From: Chlorobium sp.
Lineage (GTDB): Bacteria; Bacteroidota; Chlorobiia; Chlorobiales; Chlorobiaceae
Length of the DNA stretch: 53,923 nucleotides
Reading direction: 5' to 3'
NCBI GenBank assembly: GCA_028280025.1
Contig: JANQMO010000045.1
Location: 1 to 53,923 of the forward strand
A model generated the notes under the pieces. That model was not told where the DNA came from. It searched no databases and was given only the letters and a program-made list of their open reading frames with translations. A program made the translations under genes and the position numbers. Of the stretch, positions 7,802-20,378 are shown piece after piece. Position 1 is the stretch's first letter; each line of letters begins with the position of its first letter.

Positions 7802-8659
7802 ATGCAGATAATCAACAATCCGGCGGAAATGCAGCATATTGCCGAGCGGCTCCGGCTCCGCCACCAGCTTATCGCCGTTGTCATGACCATGGGAGCCCTG
7901 CATGACGGGCACCTGAGACTCATAAAAATCGCAAAGGAGAAAGCGGGCACCGTTATCCTTACGATATTTGTCAATCCCCGCCAGTTCGGACCCGATGAAG
8001 ATTTTCACCGTTACCCGAGACCTTTTGAAAAAGACGCCGCAATGGCAAAAGCGGCCGGCGTGGACTACCTTTTTTCTCCTGACGTGGAACATATGTACCC
8101 CGACGGATTCCAGACCAGGGTGCTCACCGGCGGCATTGCCGAGCAGTTCGAGGGGCAAACAAGACCCGGCCATTTCAACGGTATGGCAACAGCTGTCCTG
8201 AAACTCATGATGATCTCAAAAGCGCATATTGCCGTTTTCGGAGAAAAAGATGCACAGCAGCTTGCCGTCATCCGCCGTATGGTCGAGGATTTCAATATCG
8301 ATACAAAAATCATCGAAGTCCCGATAATGAGGGAACAGGATGGCCTGGCAACAAGTTCGCGCAACGTTTACCTGTCATCGGATGAACGCAGTCAGGCTGC
8401 GGTTCTTTACAAAAGTATCCTCAAAGCCGGGGACATCGTGAAAAACGGAACAAGTGAAGCGAACGCAATTATTGAAGAGGTAACATCGGTCATCGAATCA
8501 GCTCCCGATGCGACCATCGATTACGTGTGCATTGTGAATGATGAAACGTTTACCGAGGTCGAGCGGCTGGAAAAAAACGGCCGCTACCGCCTGCTGCTTG
8601 CTGTTCGAATCGGCGCAACGAGGCTTATCGACAACTGCATCATCGAACCGGCAAAGTGA
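7802..8659 (+). CDS. panC: Pantoate-beta-alanine ligase
   Basis: PanC joins pantoate and beta-alanine with ATP to make pantothenate, the precursor of coenzyme A. The 285-residue protein shows the nucleotidyltransferase features: VMTMGALHDGHLRLIKIA (HIGH-like), TIFVNPRQFGPDEDFHRYPR, FGEKDAQQLAVIRRMV and the KMSKS-like region in ATSSRNVYLS. Length is normal. It follows rsmI by 37 bases and is separated from pnp by 129 bases that contain AT-rich sequence suited to a promoter. Confidence 0.95.
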   Translation: MQIINNPAEMQHIAERLRLRHQLIAVVMTMGALHDGHLRLIKIAKEKAGTVILTIFVNPRQFGPDEDFHRYPRPFEKDAAMAKAAGVDYLFSPDVEHMYPDGFQTRVLTGGIAEQFEGQTRPGHFNGMATAVLKLMMISKAHIAVFGEKDAQQLAVIRRMVEDFNIDTKIIEVPIMREQDGLATSSRNVYLSSDERSQAAVLYKSILKAGDIVKNGTSEANAIIEEVTSVIESAPDATIDYVCIVNDETFTEVERLEKNGRYRLLLAVRIGATRLIDNCIIEPAK

Positions 8660-8788
8660 GCCGCCCGAACCATCCGTCTTGCTGGAGTATAAAGACAGAG
8701 ATATATGATCAAAACTAATTCACGAAATATCGTATATTGAAAAATTGCAGTCACTAATGGTTCGTTCTCTTGTGAACCGGCCCTTTCA

Positions 8789-11050
8789 ATGGCTGATGTG
8801 ACAAACGACTTTCTATCTCAACTAACAACTGAAGTTCACTCCATGTTTATACGAAAAGAAATCGAACTTGAAAGCGGAAAAGCAATCACGATCGAAACCG
8901 GAAAAATGGCCAAACAGGCTGACGGGGCCGTTGTCGTCAGCATGGGCGAGACCATGGTTCTCGCCACCGTTGTATCTGAAAAAACCCCGCCGCCGCCGAA
9001 CCAGGATTTTTTCCCTCTTCAGGTCGAGTACCGTGAAAAATATTACGCTGCCGGCAAGTTTCCCGGCGGGTTCATCAAGCGCGAAAGCAGGCCCTCAGAA
9101 AAAGAGGTCCTTTCCGCCCGCCTTATCGACCGAGCCCTTCGCCCACTCTTCCCCGACGGTTACTACCAGGATACACAGATCATCATCTCCGTCATCTCTT
9201 CAGACCAGTTGAACGATGCCGACGTTCTCGGAGGTATCGCGGCTTCCGCAGCAGTCATGGTATCCGACATTCCATTTTCAAGCTCGATGTCGGAAGTGCG
9301 TGTCGGAAGAATCAACGGCGAGTTTGTCATCAATCCGAACATCAACGAACTCTCCAGGAGCGATATCGATATCTCGATCGGCGGAACGGTCGACACCATC
9401 TGTATGCTTGAAGGCGAAATGAACGAAATATCCGAAGCAGAAATGCTCGATGCCATCCGTTTCGGACATGAAGCGATTAAAAAAATCTGTTCCCTGCAGG
9501 ACGAAATAGCCGCTGAAGTTGCAAAACCGAAACGATCTTTCAAACCGGTAACCCTGCCGGAAGACCTGAAAGAAAGCATCAGAACGGCATGCGAGGACAG
9601 GCTCAGGGATATCGCCTATATGCCTCTTGCAAAAGAAGAAAGGGCGGAAAAAACTGCAGCCATCTACAGTTCTGCTGTCGACGAGGTTCTCAGCCGCTAC
9701 AAACAGGAAATCACTGCAGATGACATTGCGGCCGATCCGTCAAAATCGATCTATCTGAACGAGCATGTCATTTCCGAACATGTCCACGACATCGAAAAGA
9801 AAGTGATGCGTCATATGATCCTCGATGACGCAAAAAGGCTTGACGGCAGAGCGCTCGACGAAGTAAGGCCGATCAGTATCGAACTCGGGCTCATCCCGAG
9901 GGCTCATGGTTCCGCTCTTTTCACAAGAGGAGAAACACAGTCTCTTGTCGCTCTGACGCTGGGCACGAAGAAAGATGCGCAAATGATCGATACACTGCTT
10001 GACGATACGGAAAAACGGTTCATGCTCCACTATAATTTCCCGCCGTTTTCGGTAGGTGAAACAGGCCGTGTCGGAGGCGTCGGACGCCGGGAGATCGGCC
10101 ATGGCAACCTTGCAGAAAGAGCCGTCAAGAAAGTAGTGCCGCCGGATAACGAATTCCCTTACACCATCCGTATCGTATCGGAAATCCTTGAATCGAACGG
10201 TTCTTCATCGATGGCATCGGTGTGCGGCGGCACTCTGGCCGCAATGGACGGCGGTGTGCCGCTCAAGAGACCTGTATCCGGCATCGCAATGGGCCTTATC
10301 AAGGAAGGTGACAAATATGCGGTTCTTTCCGATATTCTCGGCAACGAAGATCACCTTGGCGATATGGACTTCAAGGTGGCCGGCACACAAGACGGTATCA
10401 CGGCATGCCAGATGGATATTAAAATAGACGGTCTCGACTACCATATTCTCGAAGAGGCCCTCGAACAGTCAAAAAAAGGACGTTTGCATATCCTTGACAA
10501 AATGACGGAAGCCATTGCAGGTCCGAGAACGGAAATCGGCAAATACGCCCCCCGTCTCTCCACCATTCAGGTTCCGGTGGACGCCATCGGCATGATCATC
10601 GGCAAAGGCGGGGAAACCATCAGGAGCATCACTGAAGAAACCGGAGCTGAAATCAATGTCGAAGACGACGGAACAGTTACAATAGCTGCACCGGACGGTG
10701 AATGCGCTTCCGCCGCTGTTGAAACGATCAAGACCCTTATTTCAAAACCCGAAGTCGGCCTCGTCTATTCCGGCAAGGTGAGGGATGTACGGGAAGAACT
10801 GGGCGCTTTTGTTGAGTTCCTGCCGAAAACCGACGGGCTTGTGCACATTTCAGAGATCGCCAGGGAACGGGTTGCAAAAGTCAGCGACTACCTCAAACCG
10901 GGTGACCGGATAAAGGTCAAGCTGATCGACATCCGTAAAGATCCCAGGACAGGTAAAACACGCTACGCGTTATCCATCAAAGCCCTGCTCGACATGCCCG
11001 CAGAGTCGGGAAACGGATCGGAATCACAGGAACAGCCAAGCAGTCAATAG
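8789..11050 (+). CDS. pnp: Polyribonucleotide nucleotidyltransferase (PNPase)
   Basis: PNPase degrades RNA from the 3' end by phosphorolysis and is a core exoribonuclease. The order is RNase PH domain 1, helical linker, RNase PH domain 2 (SALFTRGETQSLVALTLG), KH domain (GMIIGKGGETIRSITEETGA) and S1 domain (GLVHISEIARERV). The catalytic core includes DGGVPLKRPVSGIAMGLI and the DFKVAGTQDGITACQMDIK region. The long start (8789) adds 18 residues; Met19 at 8843 (MFIRKEIELESG) is where most relatives begin. The usual rpsO partner is not next to it. A strong terminator follows at 11102. Confidence 0.96.
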   Translation: MADVTNDFLSQLTTEVHSMFIRKEIELESGKAITIETGKMAKQADGAVVVSMGETMVLATVVSEKTPPPPNQDFFPLQVEYREKYYAAGKFPGGFIKRESRPSEKEVLSARLIDRALRPLFPDGYYQDTQIIISVISSDQLNDADVLGGIAASAAVMVSDIPFSSSMSEVRVGRINGEFVINPNINELSRSDIDISIGGTVDTICMLEGEMNEISEAEMLDAIRFGHEAIKKICSLQDEIAAEVAKPKRSFKPVTLPEDLKESIRTACEDRLRDIAYMPLAKEERAEKTAAIYSSAVDEVLSRYKQEITADDIAADPSKSIYLNEHVISEHVHDIEKKVMRHMILDDAKRLDGRALDEVRPISIELGLIPRAHGSALFTRGETQSLVALTLGTKKDAQMIDTLLDDTEKRFMLHYNFPPFSVGETGRVGGVGRREIGHGNLAERAVKKVVPPDNEFPYTIRIVSEILESNGSSSMASVCGGTLAAMDGGVPLKRPVSGIAMGLIKEGDKYAVLSDILGNEDHLGDMDFKVAGTQDGITACQMDIKIDGLDYHILEEALEQSKKGRLHILDKMTEAIAGPRTEIGKYAPRLSTIQVPVDAIGMIIGKGGETIRSITEETGAEINVEDDGTVTIAAPDGECASAAVETIKTLISKPEVGLVYSGKVRDVREELGAFVEFLPKTDGLVHISEIARERVAKVSDYLKPGDRIKVKLIDIRKDPRTGKTRYALSIKALLDMPAESGNGSESQEQPSSQ

Positions 11051-11101
11051 TATGATTGCCATTCACGGTAAAAAGCCATACAGCACACCCTGAAAACAAC
11101 A

Positions 11102-11132
11102 AGCTGCGCGGATATTGCCGCGCAGCTTTTTC
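11102..11132 (+). terminator. Rho-independent terminator after pnp
   Basis: AGCTGCGCGG (11102-11111) pairs perfectly with CCGCGCAGCT (11118-11127) across a six-base loop, followed by TTTTTCTTT. It lies 52 bases past the pnp stop and separates pnp from leuS. Confidence 0.9.
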
Positions 11133-11196
11133 TTTGTCCCTGTTTTTCTTTTTTTTGACCTCAACCGTTCACTTTTTCAACCATTGAACCCGGAAC

Positions 11197-13617
<2,421 letters not shown>

Positions 13618-13877
13618 AATCCTCACGATGCCGAAGCATAACCTTTTCCGGCAATGGACTTGCCTGCTGGCACCTTTTTTTTGTATTATACCGGTTTATG
13701 CCGTTTCTTGGCAACCGTTTGAAAACGTATTCTGGGGTATCCCTTTTGAAGCCTGTCACATCTCATTTCTTTCAGTCCGGCATCATGCCTTATCGCCTTA
13801 TCTCTGACCGCCACCATGTCCGCATCATAAACCATGTAATGGGGTAGTCCTTTTTTGTCAACCTAAAACCCGGTACA

Positions 13878-15869
<1,992 letters not shown>

Positions 15870-15891
15870 CAGCATCTGAATCGACAAAAAT

Positions 15892-16467
15892 ATGTTCAGC
15901 GGACAACATACAAGGCTGAGAAGGCTCGAAACATCCGATGCCGATACTTTTTTTTCGCACTGGAACAACTATGAGCTCCGGCAATATCTCCCTTCTCCAC
16001 TTCCCTCATCGCAGAAGGAGATCATTGCATTCATCGAATCAAAAGAGCATCAATTCCGGGAAAGAAGCGAGTTCTTTTTCGGCATAGAGGAATGCTGTAC
16101 CACCAAAGAACTTATCGGGATCATCAATCTCGAATCGATCAGCTGGATAAGCCGTCACGCCTTTGTCGGATCATTCTGCATCTTCAAACCGTCGCTGAGG
16201 GGAAAAGGATACGGCAGGGACGCCATGGTAACGCTCCTTGATTTTGCATTTAATGTGCTCGACCTTCATGTTGTTGCACTGATGGTCGAGTCACCCAACA
16301 AACAGGCCATCCGGCTCTATGAAAACTGCTGCTTCACGAACCGGGGAACACTCAGGGAACTGGCCTACCGGAACGGCAAACGCTGCAATGTCACGATAAT
16401 GGATGTCCTGAAACGCGACTTCATCGAACGGTACGGAATATTGCCCAAAGGAGACAGCATCCTGTAA
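15892..16467 (+). CDS. GNAT-family N-acetyltransferase (RimJ/RimL-like)
   Basis: The 191-residue protein has the GNAT acyl-CoA binding motif A around FKPSLRGKGYGRDAMVTLL (about 101-120), followed by VESPNKQAIRLYENCCFTNRGTLRE, the usual motif B. RimJ/RimL-type enzymes acetylate protein N-termini, antibiotics or metabolites. It lies 22 bases downstream of acs on the same strand and is probably co-transcribed. In Bacillus an acetyltransferase gene (acuA) neighbours acsA and its product modifies Acs; a like role here is inference only, since AcuA is a different GNAT branch. The small distance and shared strand are what the sequence shows. Confidence 0.82.
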   Translation: MFSGQHTRLRRLETSDADTFFSHWNNYELRQYLPSPLPSSQKEIIAFIESKEHQFRERSEFFFGIEECCTTKELIGIINLESISWISRHAFVGSFCIFKPSLRGKGYGRDAMVTLLDFAFNVLDLHVVALMVESPNKQAIRLYENCCFTNRGTLRELAYRNGKRCNVTIMDVLKRDFIERYGILPKGDSIL

Positions 16468-16521
16468 GCTCGGGGGAATTGTTGAGGTGTTATAGTTGCG
16501 AGTTGACCTGAAAGACTTTGT

Positions 16522-16562
16522 AAATAGGACCTATAGGACGTATAGGTCCTATAAGTCCTATT
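16522..16562. repeat. 9-bp-unit repeat element, copy A1
   Basis: The core is about four and a half variants of a 9-bp unit, ATAGGACCT / ATAGGTCCT, arranged so that the whole is also near-palindromic. Copy A2 at 36851-36892 is nearly the same sequence on the opposite strand (about 37 of 40 positions). It sits just after the GNAT gene, in a 130-base gap that also holds a GAATTGTTGAGGTG repeat. Translated, the unit gives the meaningless RTYRSY-type peptides common in wrongly predicted ORFs. Confidence 0.85.
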
Positions 16563-16602
16563 CTCTGAAATCCGGTAAAAAAGAGTCGTTATACACGCAA
16601 TC

Positions 16603-16845
16603 TTACGGCTTACATATCTTGCAAGGCCTATACCCCGCCCCAACAGCCTTCGCCCTGCTTGAAAATACAGCCGTACATTTCGAACAGTCGTAATACCGGC
16701 ACCCTTGCCGGTGGAAGACCTTGCTTTGCTTGTTGCCGTGAAACACCCTGGTCTCAGTATCAGCAGCTATGCCTGCAGGTGCTGCCAGCATAAAGAGGAG
16801 TACCCATCCGGCAATGATCCGGACCGTCCTTTTGTGCACAGACAT
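16603..16845 (-). CDS. Small exported protein with Ada-like Cys motif
   Basis: The 80-residue protein has a signal peptide (VHKRTVRIIAGWVLLFMLAA, cleavage near AGIAADT) and a compact mature domain. KVFHRQGCRYYDCSKCTAVF and then GYRPCKICKP place four or five cysteines like the zinc-binding fold of the Ada N-terminal domain, also found alone in small exported proteins. Metal binding is inferred. The start is decided by the ribosome binding site: GGGGAGG lies seven bases before the ATG at 16845, whereas the longer reading would begin at TTG inside that site. It is encoded 32 bases downstream of tspO on the same strand. Confidence 0.72.
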   Translation of the reverse strand: MSVHKRTVRIIAGWVLLFMLAAPAGIAADTETRVFHGNKQSKVFHRQGCRYYDCSKCTAVFSSRAKAVGAGYRPCKICKP

Positions 16846-16877
16846 ACAGTTCCTCCCCAATAAAATTCTGCAAACGT

Positions 16878-17357
16878 TCAGGAATTCAGTTTCCAGATCG
16901 TGAACGTCAGGTATGCGGCAAAGCTCACCCAGAGCAAATACGGAATCAGGAGATAGGCAGCAGTCTTTGCTGCAGCGGCAAAAAGTACCATTGTCAGAAC
17001 GATCGATATCCAGAGCAGGGCTATTTCAAGATATCCCCAGAAAGGCGACTGAAGACCGAAAAACATCGCTGACCACCCGAAATTCAACGCGAGCTGAACA
17101 CCGAAAACAATAACAGCCGCTATAACCGCCGGCTTGTCCAGGCCTTCCTTCAAAACCATTGAAAGCGCAATCCCCATGAGAACAAAAAGAGCCGTCCACA
17201 CAGGAGCAAAAAGCCAGTCAGGCGGGTTCCATGAAGGTTTGTTCAAAACAGAATAATACCATTCGGATCCCTGTTCAGGGGTAAACACGCTGCCTGCAAA
17301 ACCGACAAGCATGCAAAGCGCAATACAGGCAATGAGGAGGAGCGGGTTGATGCTCAT
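16878..17357 (-). CDS. tspO: TspO/MBR family membrane protein
   Basis: The protein (159 residues from Met at 17357) has five transmembrane helices and the family motifs: KPSWNPPDWLFAPVWTALFV (the WxPPxWxFxPVW signature), ALNFGWSAMFFG and the C-terminal LIPYLLWVSFAAYLTFTIW. TspO binds porphyrins and related tetrapyrroles and acts as an oxygen- or light-linked regulator in phototrophs, which fits a bacteriochlorophyll-making host. The upstream TTG at 17411 would add 18 charged residues that do not belong to the family. The pair with the small Cys protein is on one strand. Confidence 0.93.
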   Translation of the reverse strand: MSINPLLLIACIALCMLVGFAGSVFTPEQGSEWYYSVLNKPSWNPPDWLFAPVWTALFVLMGIALSMVLKEGLDKPAVIAAVIVFGVQLALNFGWSAMFFGLQSPFWGYLEIALLWISIVLTMVLFAAAAKTAAYLLIPYLLWVSFAAYLTFTIWKLNS

Positions 17358-17540
17358 AGGGAAACATTCTGGTTTTTTGGAATACACTGCCCGAGAGATT
17401 CTTATAACCAAAAATAAAATAGCGAAATAAGTTTGAAGAAGATAAAAGCCATAGCAATGATACTCGATAATCGCAAGGGCTTACCGTATATTGCATCGCC
17501 CGAAGCACAGTCAACATGCCATGCAACAAAACAGCACATC

Positions 17541-18356
17541 ATGAAGGGAGAACTCGATACAGCAATATCTGCGGCAAAAAAGGCCGGGAGCCTCGCTCTG
17601 CAGAGTTTCGGATCGCTCAACCAGACGGAGATACAGCCCAAGGATTACAAGGATTTCGTAACCGACGTCGACAAGGCATGCGAAAACTGCATTGCTTCTG
17701 AAATCAGCAGGGCGTTTCCGCAGGACAGCATGCTCTGCGAGGAAGGTTATGTCACAAGCGGCAGTTCCGGAAGACAGTGGATCGTCGACCCGCTTGACGG
17801 GACATTGAATTTCATCCATTCCTTTCCTGTCTTTTCCATAAGCATCGCACTCTCCGGCCCTGACGGCGATCTTATGACAGGCGTGGTCTATCAACCCGTA
17901 CTTGACGAACTGTTTACCGCCGAAAAAGGAAAAGGGGCATTTCTCAACGGCAACCCAATCCGGGTATCGAGCCGACTGGACCCGGAACATTTCCTGATTG
18001 CAACCGGCCTTCCGTTCAAGGAGTATCATTATCTCGACGCATACGTTTCGATGCTCAGGGAGGTGATCCACGGATCGGCAGGCATACGAAGAGCAGGGTC
18101 GGCCGCAATCGACCTCGCCTATACCGCGTGCGGACGTTTCGACGCATTCTGGGAATACAAGCTCTTTCCATGGGACTATTCAGCAGGCGTTCTGCTGGTG
18201 AGGGAAGCCGGAGGCATTGTCACGGGCTTCAACGGAGACAGTGCGATCGGTAACCACCACAGCATCATCGCAGGAACGGGAGCAACCCATCCGCAGCTCC
18301 TCGACATGGCCCGCAAGCATTTCAGGGAGCATCTGCAGATGAATCGTGAATCGTGA
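17541..18356 (+). CDS. suhB: Inositol monophosphatase family protein (SuhB-like)
   Basis: Magnesium-dependent phosphatase of the IMPase fold. Motifs: CEEGY (metal-binding Glu), VDPLDGTLNFIHSFPVF, and WDYSAGVLLVREAGGIV near the C-terminus. The family includes inositol-1-phosphatase, FBPase-like and PAP phosphatases; the exact substrate cannot be told. The chosen start at 17541 (MKGELDTAISAAKKAG) matches where relatives begin; an upstream in-frame TTG at 17433 would add 36 unrelated residues. The last codons (MNRES and stop) lie inside a GTGAATC heptamer repeat, so the natural 3' end seems to have been replaced by repeat DNA. Confidence 0.88.
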   Translation: MKGELDTAISAAKKAGSLALQSFGSLNQTEIQPKDYKDFVTDVDKACENCIASEISRAFPQDSMLCEEGYVTSGSSGRQWIVDPLDGTLNFIHSFPVFSISIALSGPDGDLMTGVVYQPVLDELFTAEKGKGAFLNGNPIRVSSRLDPEHFLIATGLPFKEYHYLDAYVSMLREVIHGSAGIRRAGSAAIDLAYTACGRFDAFWEYKLFPWDYSAGVLLVREAGGIVTGFNGDSAIGNHHSIIAGTGATHPQLLDMARKHFREHLQMNRES

Positions 18357-18371
18357 ATGGTGAATCGTGAA
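18341..18371. repeat. GTGAATC heptamer repeats overlapping the suhB 3' end
   Basis: Four consecutive 7-bp units, GTGAATC, GTGAATG, GTGAATC and GTGAATA, start inside the last codons of the suhB gene and pass its stop. Further heptamers follow in the same gap: three GGTATTC units near 18439-18459. Confidence 0.8.
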
Positions 18372-18450
18372 TAGGGGAAGATAGTTTGTCGGATGAACGA
18401 AGCAACATGAGAGATAGGATAAGGCAAAAGGTAATCGGTATTCGGTATTC

Positions 18451-18565
18451 GGTATTCGGAGAGAATGATTGTTTTTTAAGGTATAACGATAGCAGATACA
18501 TTTGAAGAAGTTATATAGGTCCTATAGGTCATATGAGTCCTATAGGACCTATAATATTATCTGCA
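18451..18565. repeat. Dispersed repeat with 9-bp units, copy B1
   Basis: This 115-bp stretch contains a core of 9-bp variants (TATAGGTCC, TATAGGTCA, TATGAGTCC, TATAGGACC, 18514-18553) with unique-looking flanks (GAGAGAATGATTG and CAGATACATTTGA). Its reverse complement occurs at 35962-36077 with about nine bases in ten identical by eye, including the flanks, so it is a true dispersed element and not just low-complexity sequence. Confidence 0.88.
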
Positions 18566-18599
18566 GTCAATACACCCCATACCATTCAAAATCCATACA

Positions 18600-18618
18600 G
18601 GCGGGTTTCAAACCCGCC
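18600..18618. repeat. Short perfect hairpin GGCGGGTTT-C-AAACCCGCC
   Basis: Nine-base arms with a one-base loop, followed by CCTACATCC. The motif beside it (TGTAGGGG on the other strand) recurs at 38606-38613 before another palindrome and as AATGTAGGG near 52205. Such GTAGGGGCGGGTTT elements are common intergenic repeats in bacteria. Confidence 0.7.
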
Positions 18619-18847
18619 CCTACATCCTGCCAACTAGCCACTGAAGACTGCCCACTGTCTTTTGTCCCGCCATCCAGCCAACGAGCTATCTTCACTAAGA
18701 ACCAAGAACTGAGAACTTCTTTCATCCCACACCCCACATCCCACATCTAACATTCTTCTCGCTCACTCCTTACTCCTGGCTCCTCTACTCCTTCTTCCCT
18801 AAATATTTGATTGGTGCTTGTGCTTTATTATCTTACGGATCGTGTTC

Positions 18848-18891
18848 GGGCACCTGAAACAAAAGGGTTTGTTTCAGACTGCCCTTTTTTG
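18848..18891 (+). terminator. Strong terminator-like hairpin in the lpxC leader
   Basis: CTGAAACAAA pairs perfectly with TTTGTTTCAG across AGGG, and an outer GGGCA pairs with TGCCC, immediately followed by a run of six T. It lies 63 bases upstream of the lpxC start, almost 500 bases past the suhB stop, so it may terminate suhB read-through, end a very short transcript, or act as an attenuator for lpxC. AT-rich sequence just upstream (TTGATT and TATTAT near 18810-18832) could be a promoter. Confidence 0.8.
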
Positions 18892-18953
18892 ACGTTGTAT
18901 CATATTTTCACCTATTCCCGGCCTGCTCTGCCAGCCGGATCATCCTACAGGAA

Positions 18954-20357
18954 ATGCTCGCTTACCAGAGAACGCTTGAAAAAGAAATCGCCCTTTACGG
19001 CACCGGGCTGCATACCGGCCATGAGTGCATGATCACCTTCAAACCTGCACCCGCCAACTACGGATACCGCTTCATAAGAACAGATATCGAAAACTGTCCT
19101 GAAATACCTGCCCTGATCGATTATGTCGTCGACGTCAACAGAGGCACCACTATCGAATATGAAGGCAACAGGGTCTATACCACCGAACACGTACTGGCGG
19201 CCCTCTACGGCATGCAGATTGACAACTGCCGCATCGAAATGAACGGCCCGGAACCGCCGGTCATGGACGGCAGCGCTGCCGACTTTGCCGAAGCCATTGA
19301 ATCGGCGGGCATTGTCAAGCAGGATGAACCGAGAAATTACCTTGTCATCGATGAAACAATCGAGTTCCATGATCCCGAAAAAAATGTCGATATTGTCGCC
19401 CTCCCGCTGGACGGCTTCAGAACAACAGTTATGGTCGATTACAAAAATCCGGCGCTGGGCTCACAGCATTCGGGCCTGTTCGACCTCGAAAAAGAGTTTC
19501 TGAGCGATTTCGCTCCCTGCCGTACCTTCTGTTTCCTGAGTGAAGTCGAAGCTCTGGCCAATGCGGGCATCATCAAGGGAGGCAACATCGATAATGCGAT
19601 CGTCATCGTCGATAAAAAACTGTCCGAAAAGGAACTTGACCTTCTGGCCGAAAAAATCGGCATCGACAGTTCAGCGCTTGCGCTCGGCAACAACGGCATA
19701 CTCAATAACCGGGAACTTCGTTTCAAGAACGAACCCGCCCGCCATAAACTGCTTGACCTTATCGGCGATATCGCGCTGCTTGGCATGCCGCTTAAAGCAC
19801 AGGTACTTGCAGCACGTCCCGGACACGCCTCAAATGTCGAATTTGTCAAGGAGCTGAAAAAATATGCCGACCGTAACCAGCTTACCCGCAAGTTCCAGCA
19901 TGAAAAAAAATCCGGTGTAATTTTCGACAGCAACGCAATTCAGCAAATCCTGCCTCACCGCTACCCGTTTCTTCTCATCGACAAGATCGTCGAGTTCAAA
20001 CTGGACGAAAAAATCGTCTCGGTCAAGAACGTCACGATGAACGAAGAGTTTTTCCAGGGACATTTCCCCGGCAATCCCATCATGCCGGGCGTTCTCATTG
20101 TCGAAGCGATGGCACAGACTGGAGGCATTATGATGCTGAACGGCAACGACAACATCAACAACATGCAGGTCTACTTCATGGGGATTGATAAAGCCAGGTT
20201 CCGCAAGCCGGTCGTTCCGGGTGATGCATTGGTAATAGAAGCCGTCATGAAAAGCCGGAGACGGAATGTGTGCCAGTTCGACGCAAAAGCATATGTCCGC
20301 GGCGATCTGGTCTGCGAAGCGTCACTCATGGCAACGGTCATGAAAAAATCCACCTGA
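18954..20357 (+). CDS. lpxC/fabZ: Bifunctional LpxC deacetylase / FabZ dehydratase fusion
   Basis: The N-terminal 300 residues are LpxC, the zinc deacetylase that commits UDP-3-O-acyl-GlcNAc to lipid A: YQRTLEKEIALYGTGLHTG, TTEHVLAALYG (zinc His), and ARHKLLDLIGDIALLG plus RPGHASN (zinc His/Asp and catalytic His). After a short linker, residues about 325-467 are FabZ, the 3-hydroxyacyl-ACP dehydratase: ILPHRYPFLLIDKI, QGHFPGNPIMPGVLIVEAMA with the catalytic His and Glu. This fusion is characteristic of the Bacteroidetes/Chlorobi group. It places a fatty-acid step and a lipid A step on one chain that compete for the same hydroxyacyl-ACP pool. Confidence 0.96.
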   Translation: MLAYQRTLEKEIALYGTGLHTGHECMITFKPAPANYGYRFIRTDIENCPEIPALIDYVVDVNRGTTIEYEGNRVYTTEHVLAALYGMQIDNCRIEMNGPEPPVMDGSAADFAEAIESAGIVKQDEPRNYLVIDETIEFHDPEKNVDIVALPLDGFRTTVMVDYKNPALGSQHSGLFDLEKEFLSDFAPCRTFCFLSEVEALANAGIIKGGNIDNAIVIVDKKLSEKELDLLAEKIGIDSSALALGNNGILNNRELRFKNEPARHKLLDLIGDIALLGMPLKAQVLAARPGHASNVEFVKELKKYADRNQLTRKFQHEKKSGVIFDSNAIQQILPHRYPFLLIDKIVEFKLDEKIVSVKNVTMNEEFFQGHFPGNPIMPGVLIVEAMAQTGGIMMLNGNDNINNMQVYFMGIDKARFRKPVVPGDALVIEAVMKSRRRNVCQFDAKAYVRGDLVCEASLMATVMKKST

Positions 20358-20378
20358 ACAAGCGGCAAACCTTTGCGT

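Larger units (their letters stand above)
18357..18953. other. Repeat-rich 597-bp gap between suhB and lpxC
   Basis: No gene is visible. In order it holds GTGAATC and GGTATTC heptamers, the copy B1 repeat (18451-18565), a GGCGGGTTT hairpin (18600-18618), further 7-bp-phased variants (ACTGAAG/ACTGCCC/ACTGTCT near 18642-18662; AGAACCA/AGAACTG/AGAACTT near 18698-18719; CCACATC near 18728-18748; CTCCTTA/CTCCTGG/CTCCTCT near 18766-18792), and a terminator-like hairpin at 18848-18891. Confidence 0.7.

Noticed and set aside
16496..16693. RTYRSYKSY-type peptide frames at the 9-bp repeats (also near 18502, 35819 and 36793)
   Set aside because: They arise from reading the 9-bp repeats in frame; the same peptides appear on both strands.
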